Origin: Planctomicrobium piriforme
GTDB taxonomy: Bacteria; Planctomycetota; Planctomycetia; Planctomycetales; Planctomycetaceae
Assembly: GCA_945860955.1 (NCBI GenBank)
Contig: CAMATH010000026.1
Location: forward strand, 1 to 64,000
Reading direction: 5' to 3'
Length of the DNA stretch: 64,000 bases
Shown: one piece after another, positions 1 through 7,231 of the stretch
How positions within the stretch are numbered: position 1 is the first letter of the stretch
Layout of the letters: the number at the start of each line of letters is the position of its first letter
Position numbers and translations under genes: made by a program
Notes under the pieces: model-generated
Databases searched by the model: none
What the model was told of the DNA's origin: nothing
Seen by the model: the letters and a program-made list of their open reading frames with translations, nothing else

Positions 1-99
1 CCATACATTCCCCGAAAAACCGACTTTGAGTAAATACCAGTTTCCGAGGGGTTATTGAGCAGTTACCCATGACACACTGTCACAATTGAGACCGTTGAA

Positions 100-981
100 A
101 TGAACTTCAGTCAGTCAGTTCGACTTGTTTGGCCGGACCCGGGATCCGTGCGGGCGGGTTCGCTTTATCGGTTGACTATTCCTTGTTACCTGCCTGTCCC
201 AGATCGCGGTCGGTCAGCGGCGAACGGGGAGATCGAGATCCCGTTGGATCCCTCGGTTGATTTACTGATTTCCCGGCCCCGGAGCGAACACTATCTGCAA
301 TTTACGACGACGTTCCACCAATTGGCCGATGCCGGCCTGTGTCCACACGAGCCGCCGCACCACCGCACAATTGTTCTCGACAGAGTCTGTGGCGAACTCA
401 GTGGCGGAACGAGACTTCCCGGCATTGTCTTTGACAATGGAATGGGTTTTCCGATCATCTCCGAACGCGTGGCAGACATGCTGCAACGGTCCCGGTTGAC
501 CGGCTATTTGCTGGTTCCGGTTGAGGTGACCGAAAATTTGAGCGAATGCTTCATCGCCCCGCGACTGTTTGTTTTGTGCTTTACCGGGAACAAATGCGAG
601 CGAATTCGCACTGTCGACGGCGGGGTCAATTCGTGCAACCGATGCCAGAGTTGCCCCTTTGTCTGTCCGGGGTGTGGTCACATGTTCCCCATTTGTTCAA
701 CGTGTGGTGTACCGATGGTGTCGATCGTTGCGAACGGGATTCGTGGTGTTCCCGATCTGCCAATCACGGTGGAGGGGATCTCGTACGCGGCCCAGGACGT
801 CCTCGACGGTACGCAATATGACGGTTCCGATTTTGTGGGTGGCGGATTCGGAGACTACTTTATTTCCCGAAATGCGCTGCGGTGGTTTGTTCGGAATCGG
901 ATCGCGCCGATCAGAGCGACTCCGGTCCTGCTCGCGGACTCACGGGACCCTGTGGGTCCGCGCCCATCCGGGGAAAAATGA
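100..981 (+). CDS. Cys-rich hypothetical protein, possible immunity protein
   Basis: I do not recognise this 293-residue family with certainty. There is no signal peptide or membrane segment, so a cytoplasmic protein is likely. The clearest feature is a cysteine cluster at residues 179, 182, 185, 189, 192, 199 and 202 (CxxC, CPGCG and CSTCG spacing), which could bind zinc. A stretch near residues 108-142 (IVFDNGMGFPIISERV followed by a GYLLVPVEV strand) resembles the core of some polymorphic-toxin immunity families. That likeness, and the position directly upstream of SUKH-like and Imm1-like genes, is the only basis for the immunity suggestion. The stop codon overlaps the next reading frame (ATGATGA near 978), which suggests a shared transcript. 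The ORF is uninterrupted, unlike the next gene. Confidence 0.6.
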   Translation: MNFSQSVRLVWPDPGSVRAGSLYRLTIPCYLPVPDRGRSAANGEIEIPLDPSVDLLISRPRSEHYLQFTTTFHQLADAGLCPHEPPHHRTIVLDRVCGELSGGTRLPGIVFDNGMGFPIISERVADMLQRSRLTGYLLVPVEVTENLSECFIAPRLFVLCFTGNKCERIRTVDGGVNSCNRCQSCPFVCPGCGHMFPICSTCGVPMVSIVANGIRGVPDLPITVEGISYAAQDVLDGTQYDGSDFVGGGFGDYFISRNALRWFVRNRIAPIRATPVLLADSRDPVGPRPSGEK

Positions 982-1585
982 TGACACCACTTTCCATTCG
1001 GCATATCGCCAGTCTTGAGGCTTCGTTGACGGCGGGAATCGCCGATTCGACGGCCTTCTCGGAGACGATTGGAGGAACTTCGGCAGGCCAGGGCCTATGG
1101 AGGTTGTTTTCTGGTTCGTGGCCGCTGGGGGGATTGCGGGTTGGAATTCCAGGGCGTGGAAGCCTCTTTGGCAATCGTTTCTCCCGACCGGCCTGTTTTG
1201 TTTCGGAGAAGATGTCTTCGGCAGTCAATTGGCCGTTGTCGAAGGGTTCAAGAACGCCGTCCTTTGGAACCACGAGAACGGGGAGTGCTTCAATCTTCTC
1301 GTTTCACCCTGCGAGCTATTGAGAACTGTGCTTGGGAGTGGACTCGACTGGATTGATTTCTACTCCGAGGGGTCATTGGCCGTTGCGAGGCTGTATGGTG
1401 CGGTGCCGCTCGATAGTCACCTTCACTGGACCACGCCGCTCATTCTCGGGGGGCGAGTGTCACGTGACAATCTGACTGTCGTTGAGCGGGAACAGCATCT
1501 TGCCGGCCATGCGAAACTGTGGTCTCAGGTTGGGGGGCTTCCGATTGGAGCGGTCGATCTTTCTTCCGCCATCAAACGACTCTAA
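978..1585 (+). pseudogene. SUKH/SMI1-KNR4-like immunity gene, apparently broken by two frameshifts
   Basis: Three successive frames each carry a plausible part of one protein. Frame a starts at the ATG at 978 (MTPLSIRHIASLEASL). Frame b, roughly 1040-1195, reads LEELRQARAYGGCFLVRGRWG and then LEFQGVEASLAIVSP. Frame c, roughly 1190-1585, reads FCFGEDVFGSQLAVVEG, then WIDFYSEGSLAVARLYG, then HWTTPLILGG. The FGEDVFGSQ...VVE...W pattern and the late W...TPLILGG pattern are what I associate with SUKH (SMI1/KNR4) immunity proteins. Both shifts are +1, one between about 1030 and 1065 and one near 1190-1200 close to a TTTT run. If intact it would bind and neutralise a partner toxin. Sequencing errors could also explain two shifts, so the pseudogene call is provisional. 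Only the C-terminal frame forms a long ORF. Confidence 0.5.
1475..1513 (+). repeat. 39-bp repeat, copy 1 (3' part of the SUKH-like gene)
   Basis: This segment near the 3' end of the SUKH-like gene matches 4740-4778 at 35 of 39 positions without gaps. It encodes VVEREQHLAGHA in the SUKH-like frame. Confidence 0.7.
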
Positions 1586-1604
1586 CCGGCGTGGGAAATA
1601 CGCG

Positions 1605-2720
1605 ATGAACGCCATGTTCTTTGATTTGGATTGCGACGAACACCCGCTGAACGGATCCGCGGTGGCATCGGCTGAGGCGGTGCGGTCGTTGTTCGAAGGA
1701 CTCAATGGGCGTCGTGCGTTCATGTTTCAGCTCCAGTTGGAGGATGGAAGTACGCTGGACATTGGTGTCGCCGACTGTATCGGCTGTGTGCAGCACACTC
1801 CACGTGATGGAATGACGTCGTCCCGAATGGCGACGACGCCGACGAGTCCTCCCTTGGGTGGCGGCGATACGGAGTTCTCTGTCGGCGGAACTGCGACTCC
1901 CATAGACAATCGGTACTGCGTTCCGCTGTCGTTGGTTGTACAGATCGCGATACAAATGATCGTAGGAGATGGTACGATTGCCGAAATCGTTTGGGAGGAT
2001 TTGGCGACTGGATGTTCGGGAATAATGACTGACAACAACCCCGGGATTGACGCACAGGACGATGTAACGACCGCATCGGAACGCCAGAAGACGATACGGG
2101 AGTTTTGTTCGCAGATGTCGATATCTTTGGTGATCACCCTGGCGGCAATCTGTGTGCCAATAGCCCTCTCACTTTCCCTTCCTTTGGAATGGGTGATTGG
2201 TGAGCGGCTGACCAGTCTGGCGACGGCGTTTGGAATGGGTTCCATTGTTGCCATCACGGCGGCGTTCGGTATCTACCGCAAAGCACCTACCTACTTTGCA
2301 TCGCTCTCTGCCGATTGCAAGTCCGGAAGCTGTGAGCGATTGTCGATCTGTGCCCATCGGGCAGTCGCGTTCGAAACCAGTGTGACAGCCCCGGCAATCG
2401 CAATCGGTTGCGGAGACCGTACACTGATCGTCTTTGGTGGATGGTGGACAAATCGGTCACGACGCCCGGACATCACTTGGAAGTCGGTAGAACCGCATCC
2501 TGAGTTCCCGGCAAAACGATTCGTGATCCGTCGACTCACCCGGACGGGTCGTGTACTTTCCGTGCAGATCGAAGGCGATCGGCTTCCGGTGGAGAGGTGG
2601 ATTGACCCTCAAACGATGAATTTGCCGACGCTGAATGCCGACTTTCCACTTTCTGTCGACGTGGTTCTCTTGGAACGCCCACTGGATTCACTGATTGGAT
2701 ACAACCCCAATTGGAACTGA
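1605..2720 (+). CDS. Imm1-like N-terminal domain with two-helix membrane anchor
   Basis: The start is placed at the ATG at 1605 because upstream codons in this frame overlap the previous gene. The product is 371 residues. Residues 1-140 resemble the Imm1 immunity fold: a short acidic N-terminus, LFEGLNGRRAFMFQLQLEDGS, DIGV, a later strand and a terminal IAEIVWEDL. Residues about 165-225 contain two hydrophobic helices (SLVITLAAICVPIALSL and LATAFGMGSIVAITAAFGI) that should span the membrane. The C-terminal 145 residues form a soluble domain I do not recognise. Imm1 proteins are normally short and soluble, so an extension with a membrane hairpin is unusual. The gene follows the SUKH-like remnant by about 20 bp and may be cotranscribed with it. 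Confidence 0.55.
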   Translation: MNAMFFDLDCDEHPLNGSAVASAEAVRSLFEGLNGRRAFMFQLQLEDGSTLDIGVADCIGCVQHTPRDGMTSSRMATTPTSPPLGGGDTEFSVGGTATPIDNRYCVPLSLVVQIAIQMIVGDGTIAEIVWEDLATGCSGIMTDNNPGIDAQDDVTTASERQKTIREFCSQMSISLVITLAAICVPIALSLSLPLEWVIGERLTSLATAFGMGSIVAITAAFGIYRKAPTYFASLSADCKSGSCERLSICAHRAVAFETSVTAPAIAIGCGDRTLIVFGGWWTNRSRRPDITWKSVEPHPEFPAKRFVIRRLTRTGRVLSVQIEGDRLPVERWIDPQTMNLPTLNADFPLSVDVVLLERPLDSLIGYNPNWN

Positions 2721-2795
2721 TGGTGAACTGGGGCGACTCCCTTATGCGATCGAGAACCGCCATTTCCTTCTCTTATCCTTGGATCCGCGGGGACG

Positions 2796-4601
2796 GTGAT
2801 GCGCAGACTGGACCTTGAAGACTGCCTCCGGAATGCTGGCGCGGAATGCCAGACTCTCGCGGACGGCGGACTGTGTGTCCGCATGTCCGGGTCACGGGTT
2901 TCGAACGCGGCCCTGCAATTGCTTTCCGGGAGAGATGACATCACGGATGTGGAGATTCGGTCTGTAAGTGATGGCGGTACTCAGCTTGTCGAGCAAATCA
3001 GCCGGGTTGTGGGCCTAGGGTCTCTCAGTATGCTGGATGCGGACATCAACCCCGAGCAACTGGGGGTGTTGAGTCAACTGCGACATCTTGAAACTTTGAA
3101 ATGGACTGGCAAGTCGCCTTTGGCCGATCGGACGCAGGGAATTGCCAAAATTCACTCGCTGCGGGAGTTGTGGCTGGATCATTCCGGCATTTCCGATGCG
3201 GGATTGCTCAAACTGAACTCTCTGGTCAATCTGCAACGTCTGTACCTTGGACAGAACGCCGTCCATACCGGGCTCGCGGTGTTGACTGACTTGGTGTCAT
3301 TGTGTGACGTCAGCCTGACGAACACCAACGCGGGCGACGATACGATGGTCGCTTTGTCTGGTCTACCGGCACTGGAGCGACTCTTTCTCGACGGCTGCCG
3401 GATTTCTGAACGGGGCCTCGTCCTGCTCGCCAACTGCCCAAGGCTGGTTTACCTGGTGATCGGTGGTGCGGAAGTGACTGGGCCCGGAATTCAGGCATTG
3501 GTGACGCGGGGGGTGTTAAAAACGTTCGTACTGTCTGCACCGGGGATCTCCGACGATATTCTCGATTCGCTAGCGGGGTTCACTTCGCTGGAAAGTCTGA
3601 CGATCCGGAACAGCAATCTCTCGAGAAATAGCGCATTTCGCTTACGCAGGGCATTACCCGACTGCGACCTGTCTATTGAACCCGACGGTTGGTCGAATTC
3701 CGACCCCCAATGCGCTGAACTTGTGGCATACCTCCAGAAACTGGGTGACGAGGTCACAGTCACCGACCAGGGCTTCATTCGGAACGTCGCCCCCGATGCG
3801 GAAGTCGCCGACGAGTTCTGTGTTCGCTTCGGCGCCACCTGGGGAATTCATGATCTCTGTTTCAATGGCGGACTGTCGACAAAGGGTTTGAGGTCGCTCG
3901 CCGGTTCGGAGACGCTTCGAGAGTTGTGGCTGCGTCGCGGCGATGTCGGGCTGGATCTAGATTCCGAGTCGCTCCAGGTTCTGGCAACATTTCCCAGACT
4001 CGCAAGGCTCGTGATCACGCTGCCACAGCCGTACGAAGTGAGTCTGCGTCATATCGCGGAATGCGGTCGGCTGACACGTCTGGAAATCGAACACTCTGCC
4101 CCAATTGACGACGCTTCCTGTTTGCTTGGTGGTTGTACGTCAGTGGAGTGCCTGCGCATTGGCCCGGATGTTCGATGGGGACGTGGCCTCTCGGTGCTGT
4201 TGCAAATGCCCAGTCTGTGTGAATTGACGTTATGGGGGACGGAAACAGACCCCGGTGAGCTGGAATGGGTTCGGCATCATCCCACATTGAAGGAATTGAA
4301 TCTGAGTGATCAACAGCTTTCACTCGACGACTGGTTGGCCATTTCTCAAAGTCGTCCGTTGCGGATGATCTCGCTCAATCGCATCGCGTTGAGCGCGAAT
4401 TCGCTTCTCGCGTTACGCGGGTTCAGTCGACTCGAGCATCTGACCATTGTGAACAGCCCCATTGATGAGGAGTGTGTGGAAGCAGTTGCGAGGCTTCGAA
4501 TCAGCGGGTCGCTCCGAATTGAGAACTGTGGACTCTCGCTTGGACAAAAGTCTCGGATAGAAACGTCGCTGGCACCAACCTGCAAAACAAGCCTTTCGTA
4601 A
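2796..4601 (+). CDS. Leucine-rich repeat protein, cytoplasmic
   Basis: This 601-residue protein is built almost wholly of leucine-rich repeats of the bacterial/RNI type. Examples are LRELWLDHSGISDAGL, LQRLYLGQNAVHTGLAVL and LERLFLDGCRISERGLVLL, with further sets after residue 340. No signal peptide is present. A non-repeat cap near residues 8-60 is echoed near residues 308-370 (ELVAYLQKLGDEVTV), so the protein looks like a tandem duplication of a cap plus repeat block. GTG at 2796 is followed at once by ATG at 2799, and either could be the start. Such repeats make protein-binding surfaces. In planctomycetes they often sit in variable islands, which fits the neighbouring immunity-like genes. 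No enzymatic domain is visible. Confidence 0.75.
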   Translation: MMRRLDLEDCLRNAGAECQTLADGGLCVRMSGSRVSNAALQLLSGRDDITDVEIRSVSDGGTQLVEQISRVVGLGSLSMLDADINPEQLGVLSQLRHLETLKWTGKSPLADRTQGIAKIHSLRELWLDHSGISDAGLLKLNSLVNLQRLYLGQNAVHTGLAVLTDLVSLCDVSLTNTNAGDDTMVALSGLPALERLFLDGCRISERGLVLLANCPRLVYLVIGGAEVTGPGIQALVTRGVLKTFVLSAPGISDDILDSLAGFTSLESLTIRNSNLSRNSAFRLRRALPDCDLSIEPDGWSNSDPQCAELVAYLQKLGDEVTVTDQGFIRNVAPDAEVADEFCVRFGATWGIHDLCFNGGLSTKGLRSLAGSETLRELWLRRGDVGLDLDSESLQVLATFPRLARLVITLPQPYEVSLRHIAECGRLTRLEIEHSAPIDDASCLLGGCTSVECLRIGPDVRWGRGLSVLLQMPSLCELTLWGTETDPGELEWVRHHPTLKELNLSDQQLSLDDWLAISQSRPLRMISLNRIALSANSLLALRGFSRLEHLTIVNSPIDEECVEAVARLRISGSLRIENCGLSLGQKSRIETSLAPTCKTSLS

Positions 4602-4739
4602 TGTGAAGATGCGGACCACCCAGTGAACAGTGAGAACGTGCGTCGCTCCATTAGCGACTCGGTGGCGTGACTCAGTTCACTCGCGGAGCTTTGAGTGGCC
4701 GCAGGGACCGAGTTCCAACGGGGGTCTTGTGCCAACCGG

Positions 4740-4778
4740 ACTGTGGTTGAGCTGGAACAGCATCTTGTCAGCCATGCG
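4740..4778 (+). repeat. 39-bp repeat, copy 2 (orphan remnant of a SUKH-like gene end)
   Basis: This segment lies in the gene-free stretch 4602-4875 and matches 1475-1513 at 35 of 39 positions. It can be read as VVELEQHLVSHA, followed by a diverged tail. No complete upstream part of the gene is visible, so it looks like the last remnant of a second SUKH-like gene left after deletion. The rest of 4602-4875 holds nothing else I can name. Confidence 0.6.
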
Positions 4779-4875
4779 TCGGTACCTGGCATTGCTCCGA
4801 TTGAGAGGGGATCGTTAAATTCTTCTGGTCCGATGCGACTCACAAGCCTGCTCTCGGTTGCTGACGACGGTTTCA

Positions 4876-5509
4876 ATGGACGTCAACCCAAGAGCAACCG
4901 TCGTGTTCAAAGTGCATTGCCAGTCGGGCCGATTCGTGTCCCGGGCAATGTCTGTTGTGTTGGCAACCAGTCTCCTGGCGGCGCACGCTGGTGTGTCGTC
5001 GGCCCAGAATCCGGCGACGCCAACACCAATCGGGCCAGTTGGTGAAGGGGCGAAGACTCCCTTAAGGGGATCGCCGGGATTGATCCTGAGCCTGTCGTAC
5101 AGCCCCGACGGGGAACTCATGGAGAGTGGCGGTGCTGATGGGAATGTCAGACTCTTCGACGCCGCTACGGGCAAAGTGATCCGAACTCACCTGAAGCATG
5201 TCGGTCGCGCCGCCGGTGTCGCGTACTCTCCGGACGGGAAGTGGATCGTCAGCGGAAGTTCGGACAACACCCTGACGCATCTGGGATGCAAAGACGGGGA
5301 TCGAGACGCGGACGCTCCAGGGGCACGAAGAGGGGGTGAACGCGGTCGCGATCCGCGAAGATGGCAAACAGATCGCGAGCGGCGGCGACGACCAGTTGGT
5401 CATGCCCTCCCGCTCCAGGCTGCAAATGGGAATGTTGACGCGGTTGGAGTTTTCAGGTGGCCGATTCCCCCGATTATTGAAGCGTAGTGCGCCGTTGCCA
5501 AATGAGTGA
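4876..5509 (+). pseudogene. Secreted WD40-repeat protein, frameshifted and truncated
   Basis: The ATG at 4876 begins a protein with a cleavable signal peptide (hydrophobic MSVVLATSLLAAHAGVSSA core). WD40 blades follow, with LSLSYSPDGELMESGGADG, VRLFDAATGKVI and VAYSPDGKWIVSGSSDN. The frame fails at DNTL. Dropping one base, the A at 5275, restores RIWDAKTGIETRTLQGHEEG and then VNAVAIREDGKQIASGGDD in the other frame. Blade sequence stops at about 5405 and is followed by unrelated sequence up to a stop at 5507. An intact WD40 propeller needs about seven blades and only about three remain. The gene is therefore both frameshifted and cut short, and probably makes no folded product. Confidence 0.75.
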
Positions 5510-5539
5510 GAGCCGAATCTTACGGGCCAAGTCGCCATT

Positions 5540-6142
5540 CTAATCAACTTCGAAGCCCTCGGACCTCAGGCATTCGGCCACCTCGTGGGCGATAATGAGG
5601 GCCTCTCTTTGATAAACTTCAGGATCGGGTTGTGTGTCATCTGGAGCGAACCAGCCGTAGGTGAGATAGTCAGAAAGATTGCGGCTTTCGGCCAAATGTT
5701 CCGGCAAATTCTGATCAATGAAGAACGAGTAGCCCCGGACGCGGTCGCGAAAGCCGGGACATCGCTGGTCGATGAGATCGATCCGATCCGGAAGTTCAGC
5801 GCCTGTGCAGGAGTTACAGCAGGGCGAAGCCTGCCACAGCAGGATGTCTCGTTCGCGCAAAACTCGCTCGACTCGGTCGAGACGGTCGCAATCCGTCTCC
5901 TCGGGCCAAGAGAACATTTCGGCCGAGACCTCGGCTGCGAGTCGGTCGACCTGCTCTTTGGTGAACTGCAGGAATTCGTCCCACTCATCCAGAGGACATA
6001 CGTCCTGCATCCAGACATCGCGACTATGCTCCAGGACCCCCTGGGGGTCAAATCGTGCCAGCCGAAGTTCACCGAGAATTGCCGATGAGAGCCTCTCGCG
6101 AAGTTCGTCTCGGGATTTGTCATCCCATATTTCCATGGTCAT
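5540..6142 (-). CDS. DUF6891-like hypothetical protein
   Basis: This 200-residue soluble acidic protein has no signal sequence. Two features match what I recall of the DUF6891 family. One is the segment WPEETDCDRLDRVERVL followed by a CCNSC cysteine cluster (residues about 107-111), and the other is VRGYSFFIDQ. The family has no assigned function. A near-terminal IIAHEVAECLRSEGFEV resembles the C-terminal helix seen in such proteins. Two start codons (MTM) lie two codons apart. The gene converges with the broken WD40 gene, and its upstream side faces about 240 bp of sequence in which I see nothing. Confidence 0.6.
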   Translation of the reverse strand: MTMEIWDDKSRDELRERLSSAILGELRLARFDPQGVLEHSRDVWMQDVCPLDEWDEFLQFTKEQVDRLAAEVSAEMFSWPEETDCDRLDRVERVLRERDILLWQASPCCNSCTGAELPDRIDLIDQRCPGFRDRVRGYSFFIDQNLPEHLAESRNLSDYLTYGWFAPDDTQPDPEVYQREALIIAHEVAECLRSEGFEVD

Positions 6143-6381
6143 CGCAGTGCCTTCTGGATCCAGTCTGAATCATGCAGAGAACTGCCAACGAAAGACACCA
6201 CCCCCACCGGATTCAGGTTCACACGATAACAGCAGTTCTGTCTGGGTGTCCATGATCGACTGCGCCGAATCGATCGGTTCCCCCGATATTTCCGGCCGGT
6301 CGCAGTTCGGATTGTACGGGCTGTTCCGGGTTCGCGTGCGGGCGCTTCTGGCTTGGCGGGCGAGCGCCGATATTCGAGAGC

Positions 6382-6693
6382 ATGACCAACCATGAACTCG
6401 AACTGTGTGACGCCAACCCCGAATGGACGTTGGTTCTCCAAGCGTACCAACTGGCACAGCAGTCGACGGAAAAGGGCTGGGTGCCGCGAGTCGCGGGGGT
6501 GACAGACGTTCCCGTGGAACGGCTGTCGTCCATCCATGGCAAACTGATCGCGCTGGGGATGCTGCGATTTGAACTGGCGGGCCGAACCGAGGGGGTGGTG
6601 TACCAGGTGACACCGCTCGGCCGGCAGGCGGTGCTTCCGCCTGCCGAGCGTCAGATCATTCCCGAGTGGATGCTCTCGGAAGAGGCGGCGTGA
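6382..6693 (+). CDS. Small winged-helix (MarR/PadR-like) protein
   Basis: This 103-residue protein is predicted mostly helical, with a recognisable winged-helix order. The helix LVLQAYQLAQ comes first, then a helix-turn-helix with VPVERLSSIHGKLIALGML, and then a wing FELAGRTEGVVYQVTPLGRQAV. The TPLGR ending of the wing is common in MarR/PadR-like DNA-binding domains. There is no ligand domain. It may act as a transcriptional regulator, or simply use the fold for protein contacts. The stop overlaps the GTG start of the next gene, so the two are probably translated together. The target is unknown. Confidence 0.6.
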   Translation: MTNHELELCDANPEWTLVLQAYQLAQQSTEKGWVPRVAGVTDVPVERLSSIHGKLIALGMLRFELAGRTEGVVYQVTPLGRQAVLPPAERQIIPEWMLSEEAA

Positions 6694-7085
6694 CGCGCGT
6701 GGAGCGATCTGTCGAGTTGTTCATCGCCGTGTCAACGTTCATCGTGGCGGTGTCCCATATCGTTCTGCCGACAGACTGGGCGACTCTGTATCGACAACTG
6801 CACGAATTGCGACGTACCGGGGCATTCATCAACGGGATGATCACATTGATTCCCGGGGTGTTGATTGTCGCTGGCCACTGGGTATGGTCGTTTCCCGGGA
6901 TTGTCGTCACCCTCTATGGGATCTTGCTGGTTATCAAATCGGCGGTTTGCCTGCTGTTCCCGGATGTCGCCCTGCGCTCGATGCGTCGCGGGGGTGACTC
7001 TCCCCGCGGCTTCGTCGGCGCCGGCGTGGTGCTGTTGTTTCTCTCCGCGTGGACGTGCTTTTCCCTTTGGATAACTAGGGGCTGA
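6690..7085 (+). CDS. Small multi-pass membrane protein
   Basis: The start chosen is the GTG at 6690, which overlaps the stop of the winged-helix gene (GTGA), giving 131 residues. Four hydrophobic segments are visible: ELFIAVSTFIVAVSHIVLP, MITLIPGVLIVAGHWVW, IVVTLYGILLVIKSAVCLL and GAGVVLLFLSAWTCFSLW. I do not recognise the family. Overlap with a possible regulator suggests that the pair works together or shares regulation. No catalytic motif is seen. Confidence 0.6.
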   Translation: MTRVERSVELFIAVSTFIVAVSHIVLPTDWATLYRQLHELRRTGAFINGMITLIPGVLIVAGHWVWSFPGIVVTLYGILLVIKSAVCLLFPDVALRSMRRGGDSPRGFVGAGVVLLFLSAWTCFSLWITRG

Positions 7086-7231
7086 CTACGTACCACATGG
7101 CGTGGCAGCCCTCAAACAATCGACAACACCGTTCGGCCATGGCATTTCGTCGGATTGTCGGTAGCATGTATCCCGGTATCAGCGGGCGGCCGGTTCGCTG
7201 ATTCAGTCGTCGCTCCCTGGGAATCACCTTC

